A DNA stretch of 64,000 nucleotides from Aureibaculum sp. 2308TA14-22 (GCF_040538665.1 NZ_JBEWXT010000001.1:3002501-3066500); one strand, 5' to 3'; shown: positions 55,300 through 64,000, numbered from the stretch's first letter. Numbers and translations are program-made. Notes: generated by a model from the letters alone, not told the origin.

Positions 55300-57105
55300 A
55301 TGTCCTATTATAAAACCATAATTCGGAAGGTAAACATATGGAGGTATAAATATCTTTCTCAAAAAAAGTTTATTATCTCGGCAAGTGCTACAGTTGGTTT
55401 TTTGACGGGCTTGGCTGCTGTTACCTTAAAAAACATAACTTTTACCATTGAAAAGGTATTGGAACAAGGTATTGTATTTTCTCAAAATCAGCTTTATTTT
55501 ATTTTACCAGTAATTGGGTTACTTTTGGTGTATTTATTAAGAAAATACATCTTCAAAAAACGTGTATTCCCACAAACGCCAGTATATATTAAAAGAGCAA
55601 TTCCTTCAGTTTTATATGCACTTTTAAGGCAAAATGGACGCATATCTCATAAACGGATTTATTTTAATTTGTTTGCGGCTCCATTGACCGTTGGGTTTGG
55701 GGGCTCTGTTGGGTTATTAGGGCCAACAATTACAGTAGGTTCTGCAATTAGTTCAACTTTTAGTAGAATACTTTTAATTGATAAAAAAACACGAACCTTA
55801 TTAATTGCCTGTGCAACTTCTGGTGCAGTAGCTACTATTTTTAAATCGCCCATAGCGGCCTTGGTTTTTGCTATTGAAATATTTAGTTTAGACCTTACGT
55901 TTACGGCTTTAGTCCCGCTATTAATAGCATCAATTTCTTCCGTACTAACCTCATACTTTTTCATGGGTCAAGAAGTGCTCTTCAACTTTGACGTTGTGGA
56001 TAAGTTTTCCTTACGAGACACTCCTTTTTACATTGTTTTGGGTATTGGTACAGGTGTGGCATCCTTATATTTTACTAAGATTTATTTTGCCATTTATGCC
56101 TTTTTTGATCGGTTTAACAGTCGTTTTGTAAAGCTATTAGTAGGTGGTTTTATTATTGGTATTTTGTTATACTTTATTCCGCCGTTATATGGTGAGGGGC
56201 TAGAGTTTACCAACAATTTATTACATGGTGAAACACTGGCTGCAATAGGTACAACCCCTTTTGATAGTTTTTTAGATAACATTTGGATAGTTATTGGTCT
56301 TTTAATTGGAATAACTATTTTTAAAGCCGTTGCCATGACCATTACTTTTGCGGCTGGTGGTGTTGGTGGTGTTATTATTCCTTCTTTGGTGATGGGCAGT
56401 ACATTGGGCAATGTGGTAGCCAAAATTATCAATAATCTAGGATTAGGCTTTAACGTTTCCGAAGCCAATTTTACGTTAATTGGTATGGCAGGATTAATTG
56501 CAGGTGTTATCCAAGCACCGTTAACCGCTATTTTTCTAATTGCGGAAATTACTGGTGGTTATGAGCTATTTATTCCGCTGATGATTGCAGTTGCAATTTC
56601 TTATATGATTACAAAAAAATATATGGGTCATACTATATATACTAAAGAACTAGCGGAACGAGGTGATTTAGTAACACACGATAGGGATCAAAATGTATTG
56701 ATTTCAATGAAAATGGATGAAGTGATTGAGCAGGATTTTATAATATTAAATCCAAATATGACATTGGGTGAAATGTTGCACAATGGGGTTTCAAAATCAA
56801 CACGGAATTTGTTTCCAGTGGTAAATAAAAACAAAACGCTAGTTGGTGTAGTATTGGTTGATGACATTAGAGAATGTATGTTTAATCAAACCCTTTACGA
56901 TACTACAACGGTACGCGATTATATGCACCAATCTCCAGACCAAATTATCTATGATAAAGACTCTATGCAAGTAGTTATGGAAAAGTTCCAAAAAACAGGG
57001 GCTTGGAATTTACCTGTTATAAAAAATGATAACTACCTTGGTTTTATATCTAAATCTAAACTCTTAACGGCTTATAGAAGTAAACTCATAGAGGAAACTG
57101 CATAA
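55300..57105 (+). CDS. ClC-family chloride transporter with two CBS domains, atypical selectivity motifs
   Basis: A 601-residue membrane protein with the ClC fold and C-terminal CBS pair (about residues 455-600). The motif that normally reads G-[KR]-E-G-P or GLEAP is here GLLGP (residues 138-142), with Leu140 at the gating-glutamate position. The first selectivity motif GxGIP is replaced by KRAIP (residues 98-102). The third motif, GVGGVIIPSLVMG, is kept. The protein is otherwise full length. Loss of the gating Glu usually turns an exchanger into a channel-like or impaired protein, so the ion and mode of transport are uncertain. Confidence 0.88.
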   Translation: MSYYKTIIRKVNIWRYKYLSQKKFIISASATVGFLTGLAAVTLKNITFTIEKVLEQGIVFSQNQLYFILPVIGLLLVYLLRKYIFKKRVFPQTPVYIKRAIPSVLYALLRQNGRISHKRIYFNLFAAPLTVGFGGSVGLLGPTITVGSAISSTFSRILLIDKKTRTLLIACATSGAVATIFKSPIAALVFAIEIFSLDLTFTALVPLLIASISSVLTSYFFMGQEVLFNFDVVDKFSLRDTPFYIVLGIGTGVASLYFTKIYFAIYAFFDRFNSRFVKLLVGGFIIGILLYFIPPLYGEGLEFTNNLLHGETLAAIGTTPFDSFLDNIWIVIGLLIGITIFKAVAMTITFAAGGVGGVIIPSLVMGSTLGNVVAKIINNLGLGFNVSEANFTLIGMAGLIAGVIQAPLTAIFLIAEITGGYELFIPLMIAVAISYMITKKYMGHTIYTKELAERGDLVTHDRDQNVLISMKMDEVIEQDFIILNPNMTLGEMLHNGVSKSTRNLFPVVNKNKTLVGVVLVDDIRECMFNQTLYDTTTVRDYMHQSPDQIIYDKDSMQVVMEKFQKTGAWNLPVIKNDNYLGFISKSKLLTAYRSKLIEETA

Positions 57106-57174
57106 AACAAAATTCCTCTGAACAACAATTGTGTCCAGTGGAATTATAACTTTTCTAATAAATAGGTTGGAGTA

Positions 57175-59307
57175 TTAGTTTTTAACCAACGTTTTTTCCT
57201 TATTGATTTTTAACTCAGCAACAATATTTAAAGCTTCTTCGACATAAATATCTCTACTTAAATTTTTATGCCAAATTTCACGTTTTTTGGCCAAAATAGA
57301 ATCTTGCTCTAAAAGCGGTAGTTCGTACTTAGGCGATGTAAAACTTAGCTCGTTTTTATATTCATAAAGTGCCTTATACTTTTCACCTTCTTCCTCTCTA
57401 CTTTTCAAATCTTCTTTATATTTATCGTAATTCAGATAAACTGTGGTGTCGTCTTGACCTTTCTTTAACCATTTGGCATGATCATCAATCAACCTAAACT
57501 GTTCATTGGTTGCAACACGTTTTTTACTATTATTTACCACGTTATCAAAATTTGAATAACCTTTCCAAACTTTATAGTTGGCACTTTCAATTTTATCCCA
57601 TTGTAATGAATTTTCCTCATCACGTTCCCCAATATTCATATAAGCATATCTATCTGGAAGAGCAACATCGGAAACCACGCCTTTAAGCTGGGTTGATCCA
57701 CCATTTATCCTATAAAATTTTTGAATCGTTAATTTTAGAGCTCCTAAGTCTTTCTTATAATCAAAATACCTATTCAGTGCCATATAATTTTGTACAGTCC
57801 CTTTGCCGTACGTTTGTTTGCTACCAATAACTACAGCTCTATTATAGTCTTGCATAGCAGCAGCAAAAATCTCAGAAGCGGAAGCTGATATTTCATTAAC
57901 AATAATTACCAAAGGTTTATTCCACTGAATTTTAAAATCTTTATCAGAGCGTATTTTTGGTTTACCATCTTTATATTTTACCTGTACAACTGGACCTTCC
58001 TCTATAAACAATCCAGCAATATCTATCGCCGTATCTAAAGAACCTCCGCCATTATTACGTAAATCAATAACTAAACCTTCAACATTCTCTTTTTTTAATC
58101 TTTCAACTTCTAGAGCCATATCTGAAGCGGAATTTCTAAAATTTCTCTCGCTAAAATCTATATAAAACTTAGGCAAATCAATAACTCCAAATTTTCTGTC
58201 ATCTTTTTTTACGATACTGGTTTTAGCAAACGTTTCTTCAATTTCTACAACGTCTCTAACAATAGGAATTACCTCGGTAGAACCGTCCAGTTTCTTTACG
58301 GTTAGTCTTACTTCTGTACCTTTTTTACCTTTAATAAATTCAATGGCGTCATCTAAACGCATACCAACAATATCTAAAGGTTCACCATCCGCTTGAGCCA
58401 CTTTTGTAATAATGTCGCCCACTTCTAGGTTTCCGTCTCTCCAAGCTGGTCCACCTGAAATAAGCTCATCAACCCGAGTATATTCTCCTTTTCGTTGCAA
58501 TCTGGCACCAATACCTTCAATTTTACCCGTCATGTCAATATCAAATTTCTTTTTTGTTCTTGGTGCAAAGTAGGTTGTATGCGGATCGAACTCCGTAGAA
58601 ATACTATTGATAAAAATAGAATACCAATCTTCATCATCTTCATCATCTTTATAATCAAAAAATTCTTCCATACTTTTCAACGTAGCCTCTCTTGCCTCAA
58701 CTTCAAGCTCAGCAAAAGTTTTTACTTCAGCATTAGCATCCTCTTTTTGCTTATCTTCTTGTGCTTGAATTTTACTGTGCAAACGTGATAAGGTTGTTAA
58801 TTTGAACTGTTTTTGCCAATTAATAATTAGTTCCACTTCATTTTTAGGAAACTCTTTTTCTTCATAATCTACGTCAAAAACTTCATCTTTATTGAAGTCA
58901 AAAGGATGTTTTAAAATTTCTCTATAAAAGCCTTTAGCTTCTTGAACGCGTTGCAAGTATTTTGATGTTACTAAGCGGTAAAAAGACAGGTTTTCCGCTT
59001 TAATTTGGTCATCTATTTGTAGTTTGTATTTTTGAAATTCTTTCAGGTCTTCTTGAGTAAAAAAGCGTTTAGCAGGGTCTAGACCTTCAATAAAATTAGT
59101 GTAAACCGCAGTTGAAAATTCATCATCAATTTGGTGTGGTTGATAATGCCCTTGAGTCAATGCAGATCTTATTAATCCTAATAATATTTTCTCTTTTTCT
59201 GGGTCTGGGTTTTGCTTAATATTAAAACTTAATAATATTACAGCCAATAAAATTATTGGGAGTATAATTTTATAATTCGATTTCATAAATGTTATTATTT
59301 TTTTCAT
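57175..59307 (-). CDS. Carboxy-terminal processing protease (Tsp/Prc-like, S41A)
   Basis: A 710-residue periplasmic or membrane-anchored protease. An N-terminal hydrophobic segment (IILPIILLAVILLSFNI) is followed by a helical region, a PDZ domain (GIGARLQRKGEYTRVDELI to GDIITKV), and the S41 domain with LVIDLRNNGGGSLDTAI, the catalytic Ser in NEISASASEIFAAAMQDY and Lys in GSKQTYGKGTVQ. A C-terminal DUF3340-like tail follows. A second in-frame ATG at 59286 is a plausible alternative start. Such enzymes trim or degrade proteins with exposed C-termini. Confidence 0.92.
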   Translation of the reverse strand: MKKIITFMKSNYKIILPIILLAVILLSFNIKQNPDPEKEKILLGLIRSALTQGHYQPHQIDDEFSTAVYTNFIEGLDPAKRFFTQEDLKEFQKYKLQIDDQIKAENLSFYRLVTSKYLQRVQEAKGFYREILKHPFDFNKDEVFDVDYEEKEFPKNEVELIINWQKQFKLTTLSRLHSKIQAQEDKQKEDANAEVKTFAELEVEAREATLKSMEEFFDYKDDEDDEDWYSIFINSISTEFDPHTTYFAPRTKKKFDIDMTGKIEGIGARLQRKGEYTRVDELISGGPAWRDGNLEVGDIITKVAQADGEPLDIVGMRLDDAIEFIKGKKGTEVRLTVKKLDGSTEVIPIVRDVVEIEETFAKTSIVKKDDRKFGVIDLPKFYIDFSERNFRNSASDMALEVERLKKENVEGLVIDLRNNGGGSLDTAIDIAGLFIEEGPVVQVKYKDGKPKIRSDKDFKIQWNKPLVIIVNEISASASEIFAAAMQDYNRAVVIGSKQTYGKGTVQNYMALNRYFDYKKDLGALKLTIQKFYRINGGSTQLKGVVSDVALPDRYAYMNIGERDEENSLQWDKIESANYKVWKGYSNFDNVVNNSKKRVATNEQFRLIDDHAKWLKKGQDDTTVYLNYDKYKEDLKSREEEGEKYKALYEYKNELSFTSPKYELPLLEQDSILAKKREIWHKNLSRDIYVEEALNIVAELKINKEKTLVKN

Positions 59308-59347
59308 TTAATATGTACAACTAATCTACTAAAATAGTGCCAATAAT

Positions 59348-59875
59348 TCAATTTTTAAAGGTTTTAACAGATTTTTTGTATTTGCCTCTAAACAATTCTT
59401 TGGTCTTTATCCCTTTTTCATTAAAAACATCCCAAATTTGAGTTACTGTTCCATCATCATTTTTAACCCATGTAATCTGGTTATAAAAATTACCATTTTC
59501 ACTTTTTTGCAACTCACTTTTTAGAATCATTTTTCCGTCCGAATAATTCCCTTTTAACACTAATGTAAACCCTGAGTTATCTATCCAAACTTGATTCCAG
59601 CTACTATCATTTTTATCGTAATAATTATAACTAGTACCTCTATTATTAGTCGATGAATTCCATTTTTCTTGCAAAACACAACCATCGTATAGTTTATCTA
59701 TAGTATTGGTTCCAATTACTTTATCGTTTACATCATATACTGTCCAATTTCCTATCCAAAAATCGAATAATTTGTACGACTCACTACAACATGGACAATT
59801 TTCTGATTGTGGGTTTTGTGAAATTATATTTTGTGTAAAAAATATCGCTACTAAAAGGATGATTATTTTTTTCAT
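59348..59875 (-). CDS. Secreted DUF1579-like protein
   Basis: A 175-residue protein with a signal peptide (LVAIFFTQNIISQ). The opening SYKLFDFWIGNWTVYD and the following strands VQ/IDKLYDGCVLQEKW, SSWNQVWIDNSGF and ITWVKNDDGTVTQIWDV are typical of the DUF1579 family of small beta-barrels. Two Cys near the N-terminus form CPCC. The binding partner is unknown. It is 41 bases upstream of the processing protease gene on the same strand. Confidence 0.75.
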   Translation of the reverse strand: MKKIIILLVAIFFTQNIISQNPQSENCPCCSESYKLFDFWIGNWTVYDVNDKVIGTNTIDKLYDGCVLQEKWNSSTNNRGTSYNYYDKNDSSWNQVWIDNSGFTLVLKGNYSDGKMILKSELQKSENGNFYNQITWVKNDDGTVTQIWDVFNEKGIKTKELFRGKYKKSVKTFKN

Positions 59876-59974
59876 TGTTTTGAGTTTATGTCAAATCAAT
59901 ATTAAAAATAATAATCTGGTTCCATCATAATAAAATGTTAAACAATTATTCAACTTCTTAACGTAAAAAAATGG

Positions 59975-59982
59975 TAGTTTTG
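59975..59982 (+). promoter_or_regulatory. Probable promoter -7 element of surE
   Basis: TAGTTTTG matches TAnnTTTG, 24 bases before the surE ATG. Confidence 0.45.
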
Positions 59983-60006
59983 TATAAAACAGAATAACAA
60001 ATATTT

Positions 60007-60777
60007 ATGAGTGAAAAACCTTTAATTTTAGTTTGTAATGACGATGGTATTACAGCACCAGGTATAAGAACCTTAATTTCTGTACTAAATGAAATAGGAG
60101 ATGTGGTAGTTGTTGCACCCGACAATCCGCAAAGCGGTATGGGACACGCAATAACCGTAAATACTACATTACGATGCAATCCGATAACTGTTGATGATGG
60201 TCCTCAATTAGAGTACAGTTGTTCTGGTACGCCAGCAGATTGTGTTAAAATGGCAGTTAATGAAATTTTAAATAAAAAACCAGACATTTGTGTTTCTGGA
60301 ATTAATCATGGCTCTAATGCTTCTTTAAATGTAATTTATTCGGGTACTATGAGTGCCGCCGTAGAAGCAGGCATAGAAGGGATTCCCGCTGTTGGATTTT
60401 CATTAATGGATTACAATTGGGACGCAAATTTTGATGCTTGCAAAACTTTTGTAAAAACAATAACTGAAAACATTTTGGAAAATGGTTTGCCTGAAGGTGT
60501 AGTGCTTAATGTGAATATTCCAGATTTGAAAAAGGAAGAAATTAAAGGAATTAAAGTTTGCCGACAAGCCCATGGTAATTGGAAAGAGGTCTTTGAAAAA
60601 CGTGTCAGCCCTCAGGGTGAAGATTATTATTGGTTAACAGGAGAGTTTGTAAACCTAGACAAAGGTGAAGATACCGACATGTGGGCACTAGAAAATGGTT
60701 ATGTTTCTCTGGTACCTGTTCAGTTTGATATGACGGCTCATCACTATATTAAAAATTTGAACACATGGGAACTATGA
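60007..60777 (+). CDS. surE: 5'/3'-nucleotidase SurE
   Basis: A 256-residue metal-dependent nucleoside monophosphate phosphatase. Active-site marks are VCNDDGITAPGI (Asp12, Asp13), APDNPQSGMGHAIT with Ser43, CSGTPADCVK and SGINHGSNASLNVIYSGT. The family length is normal. A small hydrophobic protein gene follows 90 bases later. Confidence 0.96.
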   Translation: MSEKPLILVCNDDGITAPGIRTLISVLNEIGDVVVVAPDNPQSGMGHAITVNTTLRCNPITVDDGPQLEYSCSGTPADCVKMAVNEILNKKPDICVSGINHGSNASLNVIYSGTMSAAVEAGIEGIPAVGFSLMDYNWDANFDACKTFVKTITENILENGLPEGVVLNVNIPDLKKEEIKGIKVCRQAHGNWKEVFEKRVSPQGEDYYWLTGEFVNLDKGEDTDMWALENGYVSLVPVQFDMTAHHYIKNLNTWEL

Positions 60778-60867
60778 AAGCCCATAATGGGCATTTGACA
60801 AATAATGCCAACGCCAATAAAAGCAATTAAATTAACGACAAACAGTTTACTACATAAATTATTATAA

Positions 60868-61146
60868 ATGAAAAAGGAAATATTAATTGGTTTTTTGGTT
60901 GGTATTGCCGCTACAGCCGCAGGATTTTATCTCTATGTTGAATATGCCTTAGAAGGCACATTTGAAGAGTCACTGGCTGTATTAAAAGAGAATAGCCTGT
61001 ACGGGCAGGTATTAAGTATAGCAGCAATACCAAATCTTATTGCCTTTTTTATTTTTATAAAAAAGAAACAAGATTATAGAGCAAGAGGTGTGCTAATTGC
61101 TACTTTAGTAATTGCTTTTTTGATATTGATTGCTCAGTTTGTTTAA
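60868..61146 (+). CDS. Small membrane protein downstream of surE
   Basis: A 92-residue protein with three hydrophobic helices (ILIGFLVGIAATAAGFYLYV, VLSIAAIPNLIAFFIFI, VLIATLVIAFLILIAQF) and a KKKQDYRARG loop. I know similar short proteins beside surE in Flavobacteria, commonly before lpxB, but no lpxB is present here. Function unknown. Confidence 0.75.
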   Translation: MKKEILIGFLVGIAATAAGFYLYVEYALEGTFEESLAVLKENSLYGQVLSIAAIPNLIAFFIFIKKKQDYRARGVLIATLVIAFLILIAQFV

Positions 61147-61154
61147 CTCCTCCG

Positions 61155-61176
61155 CCTCCCCTTTAACAAGGGTAGG
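61155..61176. repeat. Degenerate intergenic palindrome
   Basis: Imperfect hairpin of CCTCCCCT and AGGGTAGG type around a six-base loop, just past the small membrane protein. It could terminate that gene but lacks a T run, and it resembles the CCTCCCC-type repeats of Flavobacteria. Confidence 0.4.
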
Positions 61177-61259
61177 AACTCCGATTTTCTATTCAATTCA
61201 CTTAACCTAAGAAATGAATATTGATGTATTGAGGCGACAATATAAAATGGTTCTATTTT

Positions 61260-63143
61260 CTAATCATTACAATTTTCGCAATAGGTTTTTCTTAAATACT
61301 CATCTTCCAGCAGCTGAAAAGTTACACCTCCATCGCTTATTGGATTAAACAATTTGCAAAATCGTTGCTGATTCATATTAATGGCATTAAGCATAATGGT
61401 TCTGTAATTGGAAGATGCCGTTATATAAGGTTTTATTAAGGTTAAATTTAGATAATAAAACAGTAAATCTTCATCAACCGTAACACTTCTTACTTTTTCG
61501 TCTAATAGATCGACCGCTTTATCATGATTAGAGTAATATGTTAAAAACTGGGCAAGGCTTAAATAATCATAATCTGAAAGTGGAAATTTTTTGTAGTTTT
61601 TTTCAATATAAGCTACTGATTTATCCTTGTTGGCATAATCCCTTTTACGCATATATTTTTCTGCTTTTATTATGTGAAAATTCACCATCATCCTATCAAT
61701 TAAAATTTGTTTAATACCATAGTTTTTTAGTTGATAGATTTGTCTTTTAAATTTTTCAGGATCAACAGGTTGGGCATTATGTCTATACATTACCATTTTT
61801 AAGGCTGCCAAATTATATTTTACTTCTTTATCTCTGGGTACCAATTTTTCAAGTTTTAACAGTTCGTTATAGCCAATTAGCAAATAACTTTGTTTTAGCA
61901 AAAACTTGTTTACACTGTTTTTATTGATAAAACGTGCATATTTTTTCTGCTGTGGCACGTTCATTTTATTAAGAATGTCTGGCGAAGATTGACTTTCCTT
62001 TAGTTTTTCAAAAATAGAATTTTGTATGTCATTTGCAATTTCTACATCATTGGCTTCCAAAACCTGATTAAATAAGGTAATCAATTGCTCTAAAGATTTC
62101 TCTTTATAAAGATCTTTCTTTTCCAGTTCTAACGTAATTACCGCTTTTCGATGGTTTTTTAAATAGGGTTCTAATTCTTTGGCAAGATTGCCGACCAATT
62201 TACTTTTTATAGCCGTTTTACTTAAACTTTTCAAATTCGCGTGTTTTGTATTGGAAACATCATTTAAAAATTCGACCCAATTTTCAGAAGAATTTACCTC
62301 AGTTGTTATGGTAGGTTCTTGAAAAGTCTGCAAAGCTTCAGCAATACTATTAGCACGCTGTTCCTGTAATTCAATATTGCGTTCTAAACTGCCTTCAACA
62401 GAAGAATATGCCCTGATATTAATTGTCTTAATGTTAAAGTCAGTTAGGCGTAACGAATCGTACATGGGTTTTATATCTTCTTTTGAATAGGTAGCCTTAT
62501 TCTTTTCAAAAGGAACTTCAAACTTAAACGTCTTATATTTTGTTACAAAACTCTCTTTATCTGCTGGTTTTATTTTTTTAGTTTGGTACGTCAAAGAATC
62601 AAGGTACATGCCCATATCCAATAAATCCCAAGGATAACGTTCAATGTCATAAGTACTTTGATACCTACACATATTTTTGTTATTGAGAAAGAGCATGTTA
62701 AACTCTAATTCGTCCGAAATCAATGCTTCAGGCAATGTACCCACCAATACCCTGAATTTACCGTTTCCAAAGGGTTTTAAGCCCTGTTTCAATTTTTGCA
62801 TATACACAGGCTTCAATAACATTCCCCTAATTTGGGTTTTCGGAACTTCTGTCTCCGCACAATCATATAAGCTTTTTGGCACAACATCTATAGCAATGCC
62901 ATCGCCTACTTTTTTAAAAAGCTGCTGAAAGAATTGTTTATCATTAATCTGAAAATAAAGTTTTTCCTTTTCTTGTTGTACTGAGAAACCAACTTCTTTT
63001 GGCTTTTGATTAAACAACTGGTTATAATATTGACATTTTTGCTCTCTATCCGCTTGTGGGAAAACAATATCGTAAGTGTTTTGGCTAAAAATTGTAGGTG
63101 TATAGAAAAGCAATAACAGGATTGTTAGGTAATATTTTTTCAT
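61260..63143 (-). CDS. Secreted protein with an OmpA-like domain
   Basis: A 627-residue exported protein (signal peptide ending PTIFSQ). Residues about 210-290 look like an OmpA-type peptidoglycan-binding domain: FEVPFEKNKATYS, IKTINIRAYSSVEGS and NIELQEQRANSIAEAL. The C-terminal 280 residues are helical and TPR-like in periodicity. Two Cys pairs close to the ends (CQYYN and YCENC) are conspicuous. No exact family name is offered. Its upstream gene is arfB on the same strand, 104 bases away. Confidence 0.7.
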   Translation of the reverse strand: MKKYYLTILLLLFYTPTIFSQNTYDIVFPQADREQKCQYYNQLFNQKPKEVGFSVQQEKEKLYFQINDKQFFQQLFKKVGDGIAIDVVPKSLYDCAETEVPKTQIRGMLLKPVYMQKLKQGLKPFGNGKFRVLVGTLPEALISDELEFNMLFLNNKNMCRYQSTYDIERYPWDLLDMGMYLDSLTYQTKKIKPADKESFVTKYKTFKFEVPFEKNKATYSKEDIKPMYDSLRLTDFNIKTINIRAYSSVEGSLERNIELQEQRANSIAEALQTFQEPTITTEVNSSENWVEFLNDVSNTKHANLKSLSKTAIKSKLVGNLAKELEPYLKNHRKAVITLELEKKDLYKEKSLEQLITLFNQVLEANDVEIANDIQNSIFEKLKESQSSPDILNKMNVPQQKKYARFINKNSVNKFLLKQSYLLIGYNELLKLEKLVPRDKEVKYNLAALKMVMYRHNAQPVDPEKFKRQIYQLKNYGIKQILIDRMMVNFHIIKAEKYMRKRDYANKDKSVAYIEKNYKKFPLSDYDYLSLAQFLTYYSNHDKAVDLLDEKVRSVTVDEDLLFYYLNLTLIKPYITASSNYRTIMLNAINMNQQRFCKLFNPISDGGVTFQLLEDEYLRKTYCENCND

Positions 63144-63247
63144 AGATTGGCTGCTTAGCGTTTTTTAATTTTTGTAGTAAAGTGTAAAATTAAAAAAAAA
63201 TTGTTTAAAAAGTGATTCAATTTTTGATTGAAATTTGAAAAAAAATG

Positions 63248-63652
63248 TCACTCCAAATCAGGCTTCTGTCGATTTACTTTCTTTTCAGAAAGTTTCTTTT
63301 TAGTTTTTAATCGTTTTCTAATGGCAGCTTTAGAGGGTTTTGTTTTTTTTCTGAGTTTGGGCTTTTTAAGTCCATTTTTTATGAGTTCTAAAAAACGCTT
63401 AATGGCGATTTCTTTGTTTTTATGTTGACTTCGACTTTCATCACAAAAAAGTATGAATACCTTCTCTTTAGTTAATCTATTAGCTAAATTTTTTAACAGT
63501 AATTGTTTCTGCTCATCAGTAAGTTCGTTAGAGTTTTCCAAGTCAAAAGTCAATTCAATTTTAGAGGAAACTTTATTAACATGCTGACCACCAGCACCAC
63601 TACTTCTAATAGCTTTAAAGGAAAGTTCTTTTACTAAATTTTCGGTATTCAT
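63248..63652 (-). CDS. arfB: Alternative ribosome-rescue peptidyl-tRNA hydrolase ArfB
   Basis: A 134-residue protein that releases peptides from ribosomes stalled at broken mRNA. The catalytic loop is SGAGGQHVNKV, with Gly21-Gly22-Gln23, and the basic tail (KKPKLRKKTKPSKAAIRKR and beyond) that enters the empty mRNA channel is complete. Length is as expected for YaeJ/ArfB rather than a full release factor. Confidence 0.95.
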   Translation of the reverse strand: MNTENLVKELSFKAIRSSGAGGQHVNKVSSKIELTFDLENSNELTDEQKQLLLKNLANRLTKEKVFILFCDESRSQHKNKEIAIKRFLELIKNGLKKPKLRKKTKPSKAAIRKRLKTKKKLSEKKVNRQKPDLE

Positions 63653-63660
63653 TATCTTTT

Positions 63661-63722
63661 ATTGTCTGGTCGAGCGGAGTCGAGACCTTGATAAACCTCT
63701 CGACTCCGCTCGAGGAGACAAT
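63661..63722. repeat. Long imperfect palindrome, REP-like
   Basis: Two 25-base arms (63661-63685 and 63698-63722) pair at 23 of 25 positions, with a GG/CC interruption after ATTGTCT. The core is TCGAGCGGAGTCGAGA, far richer in G and C than its surroundings. It lies between arfB and a NadR-like gene on the same strand. There is no T run, so a dispersed repeat is more likely than a terminator. Confidence 0.7.
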
Positions 63723-63725
63723 CAT

Positions 63726-64000
63726 TTACAGGTTATAATTAGTACTTGTATCGCTATTCTGATGCAAAAAATGCATATCTAAATCTTCTAAATTTTTTGA
63801 AAAACTATCTAAGTTAGTCCGTTCTTCCAAAATACTGTCAATTGCTTTTGTAGCAGTTTTAAGTCGAGTCTGTTTGTTTCCTTTTAACAAAAGATATGGC
63901 CTATCATATTTTTTTAAAGCATTTTCAAAGGCATTAAACATTTCTAATCTTAAATCGGGTTTGTCACGTAAATCATCAGCTTCCCAAGGTGTGTCAATGT
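63726..64000 (-). CDS. NadR-like AAA ATPase / nicotinamide riboside kinase, C-terminal end (partial)
   Basis: The reading frame is open to the window edge; its first codons read IDTPWEADDLRDKPD, followed by NAFENALKKYDRPYLLLKG and RLKTATKAIDSILEE. The TPWEADDLRD and YLLLKG pattern matches the C-terminal part of Bacteroidetes NadR-like ATPases with a ribosylnicotinamide-kinase-type domain, which act in NAD salvage. The internal ATG at 63939-63941 is not the true start. Only about 90 residues are visible. Confidence 0.6.
   Translation of the reverse strand, partial: IDTPWEADDLRDKPDLRLEMFNAFENALKKYDRPYLLLKGNKQTRLKTATKAIDSILEERTNLDSFSKNLEDLDMHFLHQNSDTSTNYNL

Noticed and set aside
57106-57174. 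AATTCC / GGAATT pairing between the ClC and processing-protease genes as a terminator
   Set aside because: Only six pairs around a long loop with no T run; too weak to report as a feature.
60780-60792. GCCCATAATGGGC hairpin after surE as a terminator
   Set aside because: The stem has only five pairs and no T run follows.

Overview
The window is a gene-dense stretch of chromosome from an AT-rich member of the Bacteroidetes, most likely family Flavobacteriaceae. The evidence is a short RpoD-type sigma factor, a lipidated TamA homologue (TamL type), PorT and two type IX secretion (T9SS) cargo proteins, TonB-dependent receptors with N-terminal carboxypeptidase-regulatory-like domains, a menaquinone-type UbiE, a three-subunit succinate dehydrogenase, and repeated matches to the Bacteroidetes promoter element TAnnTTTG upstream of genes. 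No rRNA, tRNA, CRISPR array, prophage or classical insertion sequence was seen.

Layout. 1-560: the 3' end of recJ, then a small DUF559 endonuclease gene enclosed by nearly perfect 31-bp inverted repeats, which looks like a minimal mobile or repetitive element. 579-5631: rpe, rpoD, pnp and rpsO, all on the minus strand, with terminators. 5765-9387: a minus-strand cluster of four exported proteins, two carrying MORN repeats and one of these also a possible LecA-like domain. 9578-13024: a TPR-containing LytS-type histidine kinase, a LytTR regulator and a lipoprotein. 13081-20167: accD (without its zinc-ribbon cysteines), fbaA, tamL, an rRNA/tRNA methyltransferase, porT and ubiE. 20352-24242: queA, a secreted serine protease and rlmN. 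24358-27057: a TonB receptor under a clear TPP riboswitch, hence a probable thiamine or thiamine-precursor transporter. 27343-32853: a second TonB receptor with a four-repeat lipoprotein, a lipoprotein endonuclease I and a small membrane protein. 32850-35370: omega-amidase and aminotransferase, a probable methionine or glutamine transamination pair. 35501-41028: a T9SS leucine-rich-repeat protein, an M28 peptidase and sdhCAB. 41177-45100: a collinear run of hydrolase-OsmC fusion, RimK-like ligase, AstE-like zinc hydrolase, ECF sigma factor and a mini zinc anti-sigma candidate. 45187-64000: mainly housekeeping genes (O-methyltransferase, PAP2, tatA, mutS, a SpoU methyltransferase, aspS, an atypical ClC protein, a C-terminal processing protease, surE, arfB and the end of a NadR-like ATPase).

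The points that most deserve attention are the inverted-repeat DUF559 unit, the TPP-controlled receptor with a strong hairpin right behind the aptamer, the MORN/LecA-like secreted protein, the overlapping RimK and AstE-like genes next to a sigma/anti-sigma pair, the four-repeat lipoprotein paired with a TonB receptor, and a ClC protein whose gating glutamate position holds leucine. Several intergenic gaps also hold short GC-richer palindromes that look like dispersed repeats. All assignments come from reading motifs by eye. No database search was possible.
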